NCBI RefSeq assembly: GCF_014191985.1
Contig: NZ_JACHXI010000015.1
Coordinates: 39,607 to 103,606 of the forward strand
Direction: 5' to 3'
Origin: Azomonas macrocytogenes
Lineage (GTDB): Bacteria > Pseudomonadota > Gammaproteobacteria > Pseudomonadales > Pseudomonadaceae
Length of the DNA: 64,000 nt
The first letter of the stretch is position 1, and every line of letters starts with the position of its first letter. A program made the translations under genes and the position numbers. The notes under the pieces were generated by a model. The model ran no database searches and was not told the origin of the DNA. It worked only from the letters and a program-made list of their open reading frames with translations. Shown here piece by piece: positions 52,575-59,524 of this stretch.

Positions 52575-53878
52575 GCCAGCATCTTCTGAACCGTGATGGA
52601 AGAATCGTTCGCTTGCGCCGCATCACCAAATGGCAAAACCAGCACGGGCGCGAACCCGCCGCCGGGCGTCCGCAAGTTGGTGGTCTGGCCGGCATAGGTG
52701 CGTGCCGCCAGCAGCAGGACACGTCCCCGATAGGCATAGGCCCGCATGTCCACTTTGAGCCGCATCGGCACATCATCGACTGTGACCATGCGCTCGCTGG
52801 GCGGCACCAGCGCCTGGGCGACGAAGCCGCCGGCAGTGATGTGCTCCCATGTCTTGCGCGTCAGCTTGTCGCCCCGATAGGCGGCCTTGCCCCCGTAGCC
52901 CGCCATCGGCTTGAAGAACCATTGACGCCGCTCGCGCCAGAGGACTTCCGCATTGGCCGGCAGGACAGCTTGGGCGGCGGGAACCACCGCGCGCAGCACG
53001 GCACGGTCGGCCTCGCCGGCACCCCAGCGGGCCATCTGTACGTCATCCCCCAGCCAGATCAGATTGCGCTTGTCTGCGTGCATAGCGTGCGCTCGTGGGT
53101 GCGGCGTCAGCACCACCGCGCCCACCTGATAGGCGCTGCGCAGCGCCGCATGCGAAGACTCCGACAAGTCGAAGTCGGTGAGCCGGTTGTAAACCATGTC
53201 GATTGGCAAATCGGCGGGAAGCGCCGGGTGCCACAAGGCACCGTCGCGCCATTGGAGTTCGCGCGGGTCGGCCACGATAGCCCGGACGCCATGATGCTCG
53301 AACAGCCGCCGGACAAGCTCGAACTCGGGGGCGAGGTACTGCTGCTGCGGATCGTCATCGACCACGACCGCCGTGCGCCAGGACTGCACACCCCGCTGTG
53401 CCCGCCATTCGGCGCGGAACATGTCGATGAAGGCTTGCGTGAGGTTGGCACGGCCCAGCCACTGCTCCATCGCCGCGCAGCAGGTGTTCTGCGCCCCGGC
53501 CAGCGCGGCACTAAGCAGCGCGCCGCCCGCATTGGTGTTGATCTCGATGAGACGCGGGCCGTCCGCTCCCAGGTGGAAGTCGTACCCCATGAACACGCCA
53601 GATGGGCCGAAGTCCGGCGCCAGCGTGTCCGTGCCGTGCGCGCGTTCCACCACCGCCTGCCGATAGCCCGGCAGGCAGGTGACACGCTCCAGCGTCGCCA
53701 CGGCCTGGGCGATGGCGTTGCGGGTTGGCATGTCGATGAACACCGCCGTTTCCGAAAACAAGTGGGGATGGCTGTCGGCCAGCGACGTGGGCAGGCTTTG
53801 GTGCAGCCGTGTTGCATCGAGCGTGCGACATGCACAGGAAAGATTGAGCTGTTCGGCGAGGTTCATGGCCGCTTTCAT
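52571..53878 (-). CDS. Uncharacterised ATP-grasp protein of the ars operon
   Basis: 435 residues. The C-terminal half carries an ATP-grasp core: WFFKPMAGYGGKAAYRGDKL (nucleotide-binding Lys and Gly-rich loop), GGFVAQALVPPSERM, and LKVDMRAYAYRGRVLLLAAR followed by TYAGQTTNLRTPGGGFAPV. N-terminal FMGYDFHLGADGPRLIEINTNAGG adds a DxN..EIN-like metal site of ATP-grasp enzymes. The order suggests a circularly permuted or glutathionylspermidine-synthase-like arrangement. It joins a carboxylate to an amine or thiol with ATP; substrate unknown. Start and stop overlap acr3 and arsC-arsN2 by 4 bp each, so it is an integral part of the operon. Confidence 0.8.
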   Translation of the reverse strand: MKAAMNLAEQLNLSCACRTLDATRLHQSLPTSLADSHPHLFSETAVFIDMPTRNAIAQAVATLERVTCLPGYRQAVVERAHGTDTLAPDFGPSGVFMGYDFHLGADGPRLIEINTNAGGALLSAALAGAQNTCCAAMEQWLGRANLTQAFIDMFRAEWRAQRGVQSWRTAVVVDDDPQQQYLAPEFELVRRLFEHHGVRAIVADPRELQWRDGALWHPALPADLPIDMVYNRLTDFDLSESSHAALRSAYQVGAVVLTPHPRAHAMHADKRNLIWLGDDVQMARWGAGEADRAVLRAVVPAAQAVLPANAEVLWRERRQWFFKPMAGYGGKAAYRGDKLTRKTWEHITAGGFVAQALVPPSERMVTVDDVPMRLKVDMRAYAYRGRVLLLAARTYAGQTTNLRTPGGGFAPVLVLPFGDAAQANDSSITVQKMLA

Positions 53879-54957
53879 CGTGCCGCGGACTGCTCGCGTT
53901 CATACCAACCGCGCGATCGGTTGACCACGCGCACGACCAGCAGCATCACCGGCACCTCGATCAGCACTCCGACCACGGTGGCCAGCGCCGCGCCGGAATG
54001 GAAGCCGAACAGGCTGATAGCCGCCGCCACGGCCAGCTCGAAGAAGTTGCTCGCGCCGATCAGCGCCGAAGGACAGGCGATGTTGTGCTTCTCGCCCACC
54101 TTGCGGTTGAGCCAGTAAGCCAGGCCAGAATTGAAGAACACTTGGATCAGAATGGGCACCGCCAACATGGCGATGACCAGCGGCTGTTGCAGGATGGCCT
54201 GGCCCTGGAAAGCGAACAGCAATACCAGCGTCAGCAGCAGCGCCGCAATGGACAGCGGGCCGATGCGCTCCAAGGCCCGATCGAACGCGGCCTGGCCCCG
54301 GCGCAGAAGCGCGCGGCGCCAGAGCTGCGCGATGATGACCGGGATGACGATGTAGAGCACCACCGACACCAGCAGCGTGTCCCACGGCACCGTGATGGCC
54401 GACAGGCCCAGCAGCAGGCCGACGATGGGCGCGAAGGCGAAAACCATGATGGTGTCGTTCAAGGCCACTTGCGACAGCGTGAACACCGGATCGCCGCCAG
54501 TCAGCCGGCTCCAGACGAACACCATCGCCGTGCAGGGCGCGGCGGCCAGCAGGATCAGGCCGGCCACGTAGCTGTCGAGCTGGTCGGCCGGCAGCCATTC
54601 GGCGAAGAGCTGACGGATGAATATCCACGCCAGCAGCGCCATCGAGAACGGCTTGACCGCCCAATTGACGAACAGCGTGACGCCGATGCCGCGCCAATGC
54701 TGCCTGACCTGGCCCAGCGCGCCGAAGTCCACCTTGAGCAGCATCGGAATCACCATGATCCAGATCAGCAGGCCCACCGGCAGATTGACCTGGGCCACTT
54801 CCATGCGGCCGATGGCCTGGAACACGCCGGGCGCAAGCTGGCCCAGGGCGATGCCGGCGACGATGCATAGCAGCACCCACACGGTCAGGTAACGCTCGAA
54901 GACGCTCATGGCGGGCGCCACCGGCGCGCGGCCGGCGGTATCGGTTCCTGCGGTCAT
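53875..54957 (-). CDS. arsB: Arsenite efflux pump, ACR3 family
   Basis: About 360 residues from the ATG at 54957; the longer frame to 55017 lacks family similarity. Ten membrane helices, with the ACR3 signature AAAPCTAMVFVWSRLTGGDP containing the conserved Cys and VFFNSGLAYWLNRKVGEKHNIACPSALIGASNFFELAVAAAISLFG. It exports arsenite using the proton gradient. The gene is often called arsB or acr3. It overlaps the ATP-grasp gene by 4 bp and starts 10 bp after the arsC stop. Confidence 0.95.
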   Translation of the reverse strand: MTAGTDTAGRAPVAPAMSVFERYLTVWVLLCIVAGIALGQLAPGVFQAIGRMEVAQVNLPVGLLIWIMVIPMLLKVDFGALGQVRQHWRGIGVTLFVNWAVKPFSMALLAWIFIRQLFAEWLPADQLDSYVAGLILLAAAPCTAMVFVWSRLTGGDPVFTLSQVALNDTIMVFAFAPIVGLLLGLSAITVPWDTLLVSVVLYIVIPVIIAQLWRRALLRRGQAAFDRALERIGPLSIAALLLTLVLLFAFQGQAILQQPLVIAMLAVPILIQVFFNSGLAYWLNRKVGEKHNIACPSALIGASNFFELAVAAAISLFGFHSGAALATVVGVLIEVPVMLLVVRVVNRSRGWYEREQSAAR

Positions 54958-54967
54958 CGCGCGGGCC

Positions 54968-55465
54968 TCACTGGTGGCCAATGTCGCGCAGCTCGCGCTG
55001 CAAGGACATGGCATCAAGGCTTTTCAGGGGCAGCGACAGGAACAGCTCGATGCGCCGGCGCAGGGTGATCGCGGCGTCCGTGAACGCCTTGCGCTGCTGT
55101 TCCTCCGTGCCGTCGACGGCCGCCGGGTCGGGCACGCCCCAATGGGCCGATACCGGCTTACCCGGCCACAGCGGGCAAGCCTCGCCGGCGGCGTTGTCGC
55201 AGACGGTGAAGATGAAGTCGAACACCGGCGCGTCGGGCTTCACGAACTCGTCCCAGCTCTTGCTGCGGTAGCCGGTCGCCGGCAGGTGCAGGCGCTCCAG
55301 CGTGGCGAGCGCCAAGGGATGCACTTCGCCTTTCGGATGACTGCCCGCCGAATAGGCGCGAAAGCGCCCTTGGCCCAAGGCGTTGAGGATGCCTTCGGCG
55401 AGGATCGACCGGGCCGAATTGCCCGTGCAGAGGAACAAGGCGTTGTAGGTAGGTTCTGTCGTCAT
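54968..55465 (-). CDS. arsC: Arsenate reductase, low-molecular-weight phosphatase (thioredoxin) type
   Basis: 165 residues. P-loop FLCTGNSARSILAEGIL (active Cys), and later FIFTVCDNAAGEACPLWPGKP with the Cys relay of thioredoxin-coupled ArsC and HWGVPDPAAVDGTEEQQRKAF with the catalytic Asp. It reduces arsenate to arsenite for export by ACR3. The operon therefore holds two unrelated arsenate reductases, this one and the glutaredoxin type fused to ArsN2. Confidence 0.95.
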   Translation of the reverse strand: MTTEPTYNALFLCTGNSARSILAEGILNALGQGRFRAYSAGSHPKGEVHPLALATLERLHLPATGYRSKSWDEFVKPDAPVFDFIFTVCDNAAGEACPLWPGKPVSAHWGVPDPAAVDGTEEQQRKAFTDAAITLRRRIELFLSLPLKSLDAMSLQRELRDIGHQ

Positions 55466-55477
55466 ATGCGCCTCGCG

Positions 55478-55930
55478 TCAGCAGCAGGAAGTAGTCGATT
55501 TCGCAGCGCGTGGCGCGCAGCACGCCGCAGCGGCACCGGGTACGGGCTGGGGTGCTTCGTTGAAGACGGGGATGTTGCCCAGCGTGTGGAAGTGTTCCCA
55601 AGCCACGCCCTGCGGGTCGGTGATCCAGTGCTTCTCGCTGCGCGCGTAGCAGCAAGTCGTAGTGCCTTCGTCCAGCAGCGTCATGTCGGCGGCCTGCGCA
55701 CGGGCCTTCAGCGCAGCCAGTTCCTCGGCATCGTCGGTCTGGATGCCCAAGTGGTCGATGCCTGGCTTGCTGCCGCGCGTGGAGACAGCGAAGTTGACTG
55801 GCGGGTCTTCAAGCATCCACTTCGCGTAGTCGTCTTCGATGCGCGTGGGTTGTGCAGCGAACAGTTGGGAGTAGAAGCCGATGCTGCGGTTCAGGTCATC
55901 GACGTGGAGGTGGACGTGAAAGCGTTTCAT
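55478..55930 (-). CDS. arsI: ArsI-type C-As lyase (extradiol dioxygenase fold)
   Basis: 150 residues of the glyoxalase/extradiol dioxygenase fold. Metal ligands are His5 (or His7), His60 (GIDHLGIQ) and Glu112 (GVAWEHFHTLG). The vicinal pair Cys93-Cys94 (TTTCCYARSEKHW), needed by ArsI to bind trivalent organoarsenicals, is present. ArsI demethylates methylarsenite and related compounds. The C-terminal tail has extra Cys pairs (AACCAP, TSCC). AAAGGAAATCCCC precedes the start. Often annotated as CadI; the Cys pair favours ArsI. Confidence 0.92.
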   Translation of the reverse strand: MKRFHVHLHVDDLNRSIGFYSQLFAAQPTRIEDDYAKWMLEDPPVNFAVSTRGSKPGIDHLGIQTDDAEELAALKARAQAADMTLLDEGTTTCCYARSEKHWITDPQGVAWEHFHTLGNIPVFNEAPQPVPGAAAACCAPRAAKSTTSCC

Positions 55931-55942
55931 GGGGATTTCCTT

Positions 55943-56272
55943 TCAGCAGGACTTGCAGGCGGAGGAGGACTCGGTGACTTCGCAGGCGCTGCCCTGGCAG
56001 CAGTGCTCGGTCATATAGCCGAGCAGGCTGTTCATCTGCGCGAAGTCGGCGCGGTAGATCAGGTTGCGGCCCTGTTGCTCGATGGTGACGAGGCCGGCAT
56101 GGGCCAGCTCCTTCAAGTGGAAGGACAAGGAGTTGCGGGCCACGTCGAGCTGGTCGGCGAGGACGCTGGGCGTCAGCCCTTCGGGGCCGGCGACGACCAG
56201 GGCGCGGAACACGCGCAGCCGCTGGGTGTGGGCCAAGGCGCCAAGGGCGGAAACGGCTTGATCTTCGTTCAT
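55943..56272 (-). CDS. arsR: ArsR family arsenic-responsive repressor
   Basis: 109 residues from ATG 56272 (MNEDQAVSALGALAHTQRLRVFRALV); a start at 56290 would add six residues. Winged helix-turn-helix: TPSVLADQLDVARNSLSFHLKELAHAGLVTIEQQGR. The C-terminus has a Cys cluster (EHCCQGSACE ... ACKSC) that can bind arsenite, the arrangement found in AfArsR-type repressors rather than the CVC box in the recognition helix. First gene of the operon; upstream AT-rich sequence is its probable operator. Neither start has a good ribosome binding site. Confidence 0.93.
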   Translation of the reverse strand: MNEDQAVSALGALAHTQRLRVFRALVVAGPEGLTPSVLADQLDVARNSLSFHLKELAHAGLVTIEQQGRNLIYRADFAQMNSLLGYMTEHCCQGSACEVTESSSACKSC

Positions 56273-56320
56273 TGTTCGATAATACAACATTTATTGAATC
56301 ATTGTGCAAGGAGCCAGCAA
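56273..56320 (-). promoter_or_regulatory. Probable ars promoter/operator region
   Basis: On the minus strand TTGCAC, 17 bp and TGTATT form a weak sigma-70 promoter immediately before arsR. The spacer contains ATTCAATAAATGTTG, AT-rich against a very GC-rich surrounding, as expected for an ArsR site. Confidence 0.5.
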
Positions 56321-56340
56321 ACAGAACCTCATGGCGTCCC

Positions 56341-56380
56341 GGCGTCCCGGCGTGCCGCCGTCGGGTTCGCGGGCTGCGCC
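56341..56380. repeat. Cassette-flanking direct repeat, right copy (40 bp)
   Basis: Matches 51696-51735 with a single mismatch, in the same orientation, 21 bp beyond the ars promoter region. It is continued by a stretch ending GCGGCCATTCGGCTT that recurs at 62571-62616. Confidence 0.85.
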
Positions 56381-56429
56381 CCGCGCTTCGTGCCGAATCG
56401 CGGCCATTCGGCTTTGACCCCTGACGCCT

Positions 56430-56663
56430 CCGGCCCTCTCGGGCCTGCGCGCTCCGCTTGCCCCCAAAGCCGACTGTGTGCAGTGGGCGGGTGTGGGCGG
56501 TCTTGCTGTTCCCTTCACCGTATCACGGCGTTCTCGCCGTCAAGGGCGGCGCGCGCCATGCGCGCTTGCGTCCTCGCGGCCGTCTAGCGACCCCTGACTG
56601 CTTGCGCTGCGCCGTGCTGGCGCCGGTTCCGGGCAATTCCGCCCGAGCAACCGGAGCACGATC
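56430..56663. repeat. Leader repeat, copy A (before radC)
   Basis: About 234 bp ending at the radC start codon. Shared parts with copy B (57218-57448) include CCCTTCACCGTATCACGGCG, TTCTCGCCGTCAAGGGCGGC, GACCCCTGACTG and GGTTCCGGGCAATTCCGCCC, then CAACCGGAG as ribosome binding site. The two leaders differ mainly by small changes, so two backbone genes share the same 5' region. Confidence 0.85.
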
Positions 56664-57170
56664 ATGTCGCAACTGACCCTCTCTCTCGATACACCGCTGA
56701 TGGTGCGCGATGGCCGTGGGCGCTATCGGCCGGCAGACGCCGACCAGATTCTGGAAGCCGCGCGCCAGGTCATCGAACAGAAGATGCAGCGTGGTGCCGA
56801 GTTCACTTCGCCGGTGGTGGTCAAGGACTACCTGCGCGCCAAGCTGGCCGGCTTCGAGCACGAAGTCTTCGCGGTGCTGTTCCTCGACACGCGCCATCGG
56901 CTGATCGACTACGTGGAGATGTTCCACGGCACGATCGACGCCGCCGAGGTACATCCGCGCGAGGTGGTCAAGCTGGCGCTGCGGCTCAATGCAGCGGCGG
57001 TCATCGTGTCGCACAACCATCCGAGCGGGAATCCCGAGCCGAGCGCGGCCGACAAGGCGATGACCGCGCAGCTTCGGCAGGCGCTGGCGCTGGTGGACGT
57101 TCGCACGCTGGATCACATCATCGTCGCCGGGAGCCGTACCACATCATTCGCCGAACACGGCCTGATTTGA
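56664..57170 (+). CDS. RadC-like JAB domain protein
   Basis: 168 residues. JAB/MPN metal-binding motif HNHPSGNPEPSAAD (HxH(x)7SxxD) with the upstream Glu in EHEVFAVLFLDTRHRL. A short RadC form without the helix-hairpin-helix part, typical of ICEs, where radC marks the start of the maintenance module. Biochemical role unknown; DNA repair was not confirmed for RadC. Preceded by leader repeat A with CAACCGGAG. Confidence 0.92.
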   Translation: MSQLTLSLDTPLMVRDGRGRYRPADADQILEAARQVIEQKMQRGAEFTSPVVVKDYLRAKLAGFEHEVFAVLFLDTRHRLIDYVEMFHGTIDAAEVHPREVVKLALRLNAAAVIVSHNHPSGNPEPSAADKAMTAQLRQALALVDVRTLDHIIVAGSRTTSFAEHGLI

Positions 57171-57217
57171 CCCTTGGGGGCTTCGGCCCCCTTTTTTGCT
57201 GCGCCTGGCTGCGCAAC

Positions 57218-57448
57218 TCCGGCCCTCGCGGGCCTGCGCGTGCTGCGCACTTGCCCAAAACAGGTGTGGTGGTGTCGGGTTGGGGGCGGTCTTGCTGTGT
57301 CCCTTCACCGTATCACGGCGTTCTCGCCGTCAAGGGCGGCGCGTGCCAGCACGCTTGCGGCCCGTGGCCGTCTGCGACCCCTGACTGCTGCGCTGCGCCG
57401 TGCTGGCGGCGGTTCCGGGCAATTCCGCCCGTGCAACCGGAGATCGTC
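57218..57448. repeat. Leader repeat, copy B
   Basis: Second copy of the leader, ending directly before the ATG of the 130-aa gene. It starts with CCGGCCCTCGCGGGCCTGCG close after the radC stop. Confidence 0.85.
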
Positions 57449-57841
57449 ATGAACGACAAATCACACGTTTCCCTCGAACAGCATGTTTGCCTTGTTTGCG
57501 GCACTGCGTTCGACACCGGCGCGATCCTACTGGACAAGCGCCTGCGCGCGAGCATGGAGCGCCATACGGCGACCGACTGGGGCCTGTGCCCCGAGCATCA
57601 GAAGCTGTCCGACGATGGTTTCGTCGCGCTGGTCGAATGCGATCCGCAGCGCAGCGGCTCGCAGGCTGGCGGGCGCATGAAGCCCGAACAGGCATACCGG
57701 ACGGGCCGGCTGGCCCATCTGCGGCGCACGGTGTTCGCGCAGATGTTCAACGTGCCGATCGCGGACGAGCAGGCTTGCGTGTTCGTTGAGCCTGGTGTGA
57801 TCGAGCAGTTGCAGTCGATGACGGCACCAGCGGCGAGCTGA
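57449..57841 (+). CDS. Conserved ICE-type hypothetical protein (130 aa) with Cys pairs
   Basis: 130 residues from ATG 57449 (MNDKSHVSLEQHVCLVCGTAFD); CGGAG precedes it and the longer frame covers the leader repeat only. CLVCG near residue 14 and GLCPEHQ near residue 50 form a possible zinc site (CxxC...CxxH). The remaining part is hydrophilic, ending VIEQLQSMTAPAAS. I associate this protein with radC in similar elements, but no function is known. Shares the leader with radC. Confidence 0.7.
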   Translation: MNDKSHVSLEQHVCLVCGTAFDTGAILLDKRLRASMERHTATDWGLCPEHQKLSDDGFVALVECDPQRSGSQAGGRMKPEQAYRTGRLAHLRRTVFAQMFNVPIADEQACVFVEPGVIEQLQSMTAPAAS

Positions 57842-57921
57842 TCGCGCCGCGCTGTCTTCAGTGCGTCGTTCCTTTGGGAGCGGCGCACCTTTCTTTTTGC
57901 TGCGCCCGGTGCCGGTATCTC

Positions 57922-58038
57922 CGCGCCTACGGCGCTGCGCGCTTCGCTTGCCTCCAGGGGAAAGCCCTGCGGGCTATCCCCGCCCCGCGATGCTTGGCGC
58001 CCCTCAAAGACCGCCGAACCGGCTGCGCCGGATCGGCC
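57922..58038. repeat. Intergenic module M2, copy 1
   Basis: About 117 bp containing GGCGCTGCGCGCTTCGCTTG, GGGAAAGCCCTGCGGGCTAT and CCGGCTGCGCCGGATCGG. Copy 2 is at 62632-62749 with the same order of blocks. Both stand upstream of backbone genes in the same orientation. Confidence 0.8.
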
Positions 58039-58239
58039 AGACCACGGCAGTCGCTGTCGAACCTGTTTCCCGATGACCGGCGCATGAGCTTGTGCATCGA
58101 GCATTGAAGGCTGTGCGTCCCCGGCCAAGAAACATGGCCGGTCGCGCTGTCGTGCGCGTAGCGCATCGAGCCGCCTGCGGCGTCTCGCCCCTGACGGGCT
58201 TCCATCGTTCCCTCGCTCCGCTCGGCTGACGCCTCCGGC

Positions 58240-58573
58240 CCGGATTCCTAGATCCGGGCCTGCGCGCTTCGCTTGCCGTGCGGTCGGCGTGTTGAGGGGC
58301 CGTTGCCATGTCCAGCCGTCTTCCCTGACTTCATCACCTTGTCCGCGACTGTAGCCCGCGCCCGTGTGCCGTCAAGGCGCGCAGGGCCGTGTCCTCGCTT
58401 CGCTGCGGGCCGCACCAACCCTGCGCTTGTCTCCTTGACGGCACCCGTTCGCGCGCTCCTGACCGTCGCGGGCGATGAACTCAGGAAAGACGGTGGCAAC
58501 AGGGCCAACCGGGTTCCTCGTGCCGGCCGCACCGAACAGCCGAAAGGCTGGGCTTCCGAATCTAGGAATCCGG
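58240..58573. repeat. Nested inverted repeats in the DUF932 leader
   Basis: Outer arms CCGGATTCCTAGAT (58240-58253) and ATCTAGGAATCCGG (58560-58573), 14 bp perfect, 306 bp apart. Inner arms GTGCCGTCAAGG (58366-58377) and CCTTGACGGCAC (58433-58444), 12 bp perfect. The arrangement could fold the whole leader into one long structure ending 46 bp before the DUF932 start. Confidence 0.7.
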
Positions 58574-58619
58574 TGTGCGGTGAACAGCAAACCCTTTTTT
58601 CATTGTCAGGAGAAATGCC

Positions 58620-59444
58620 ATGCAACTCGCATCCCGCTTCGCTTCCCGTTCCCCGGTGCTGCGTTCGGAACGTCCCTTGTCCGACGACCAAATCCGGGCC
58701 GTGGCCCCGTCCATCTTCGCCGAGGCCCCGCACGAAAGCCGCTCCGAGCGGTACAGCTACATCCCCACCGCGACCGTGCTGCAAGAACTGCGCGAGGAAG
58801 GCTTCGAGCCTTTCATGGTGACGCAAACCCGCGTGCGCCACGACGACCGCCGCGACTACACCAAGCACATGATCCGGCTGCGCCACGCCAGCCAGATCAA
58901 CGGCCGCGAGGCCAACGAAATCATCCTGCTGAACTCCCATGACGGCACCAGCAGCTATCAGATGCTGGCCGGAATGTTCCGCTTCGTTTGCAGCAATGGC
59001 CTTGTCTGCGGCGACACCGTGGCCGATGTGCGCGTGCCGCACAAAGGCGACGTAGCCGGGCACGTCATCGAAGGCGCTTACGAAGTCCTGCACGGCTTCA
59101 AACGGGCGCAGGAATCCCGCGATGCCATGCGCGCCATCACGCTCGACGCCGGGGAATCGGAAGTGTTCGCCCGCGCTGCGCTGGCGTTGAAGTACGACGA
59201 GGACAAGCCCGCGCCCATCACGGAATCGCAAATCCTGATGCCGCGCCGCCATGACGACGACCGCCGCGACCTGTGGAGCGTGTTCAACCGCACGCAGGAG
59301 AACTTGACCATGGGCGGGCTGTCCGGGCGAAGCGCCAACGGACGCCGCCAGCAAACCCGCCCCGTTCAAGGCATTGACCAAAACGTGCGCCTGAACCGCT
59401 CCCTGTGGCTGCTGGCCGATGGCCTGCGCCAGTTGAAAGCCTGA
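58620..59444 (+). CDS. DUF932 domain protein
   Basis: 274 residues, SD CAGGAGAAATGCC. Typical DUF932 segments: YSYIPTATVLQELREEGFEPFMVTQTRVRHDDRRDYTKHMIRLRH, EIILLNSHDGTSSYQMLAGMFRFVCSNGLVCGD and the C-terminal RTQENLTMGGLSGR. The family is widespread on ICEs, plasmids and phages and resembles plasmid-transfer early genes; function unknown. First gene of a run with the ParB-like gene. Confidence 0.9.
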   Translation: MQLASRFASRSPVLRSERPLSDDQIRAVAPSIFAEAPHESRSERYSYIPTATVLQELREEGFEPFMVTQTRVRHDDRRDYTKHMIRLRHASQINGREANEIILLNSHDGTSSYQMLAGMFRFVCSNGLVCGDTVADVRVPHKGDVAGHVIEGAYEVLHGFKRAQESRDAMRAITLDAGESEVFARAALALKYDEDKPAPITESQILMPRRHDDDRRDLWSVFNRTQENLTMGGLSGRSANGRRQQTRPVQGIDQNVRLNRSLWLLADGLRQLKA

Positions 59445-59524
59445 ATCCCCACGCGGCAGGGGCAGGCAGCAGCCCTTGCCGCTTCTCTCGCCGCTGCATC
59501 CTTGAACCGATAGGAGTTATCACC

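Larger units (their letters stand above)
57842..58619. other. Long structured leader before DUF932 gene
   Basis: About 780 bp without a supported gene, very GC-rich and full of repeats: module M2 at 57922-58038, a nested pair of perfect inverted repeats (58240-58253 with 58560-58573, and 58366-58377 with 58433-58444). Frames on both strands exist only because of the GC bias. Confidence 0.6.

Noticed and set aside
52613..54118. 501-residue plus-strand frame across the ars operon
   Set aside because: Antisense shadow of the ATP-grasp gene and acr3; no ribosome binding site or motif.
54908..56587. 559-residue plus-strand frame
   Set aside because: Shadow of arsC, arsI and arsR on the other strand.
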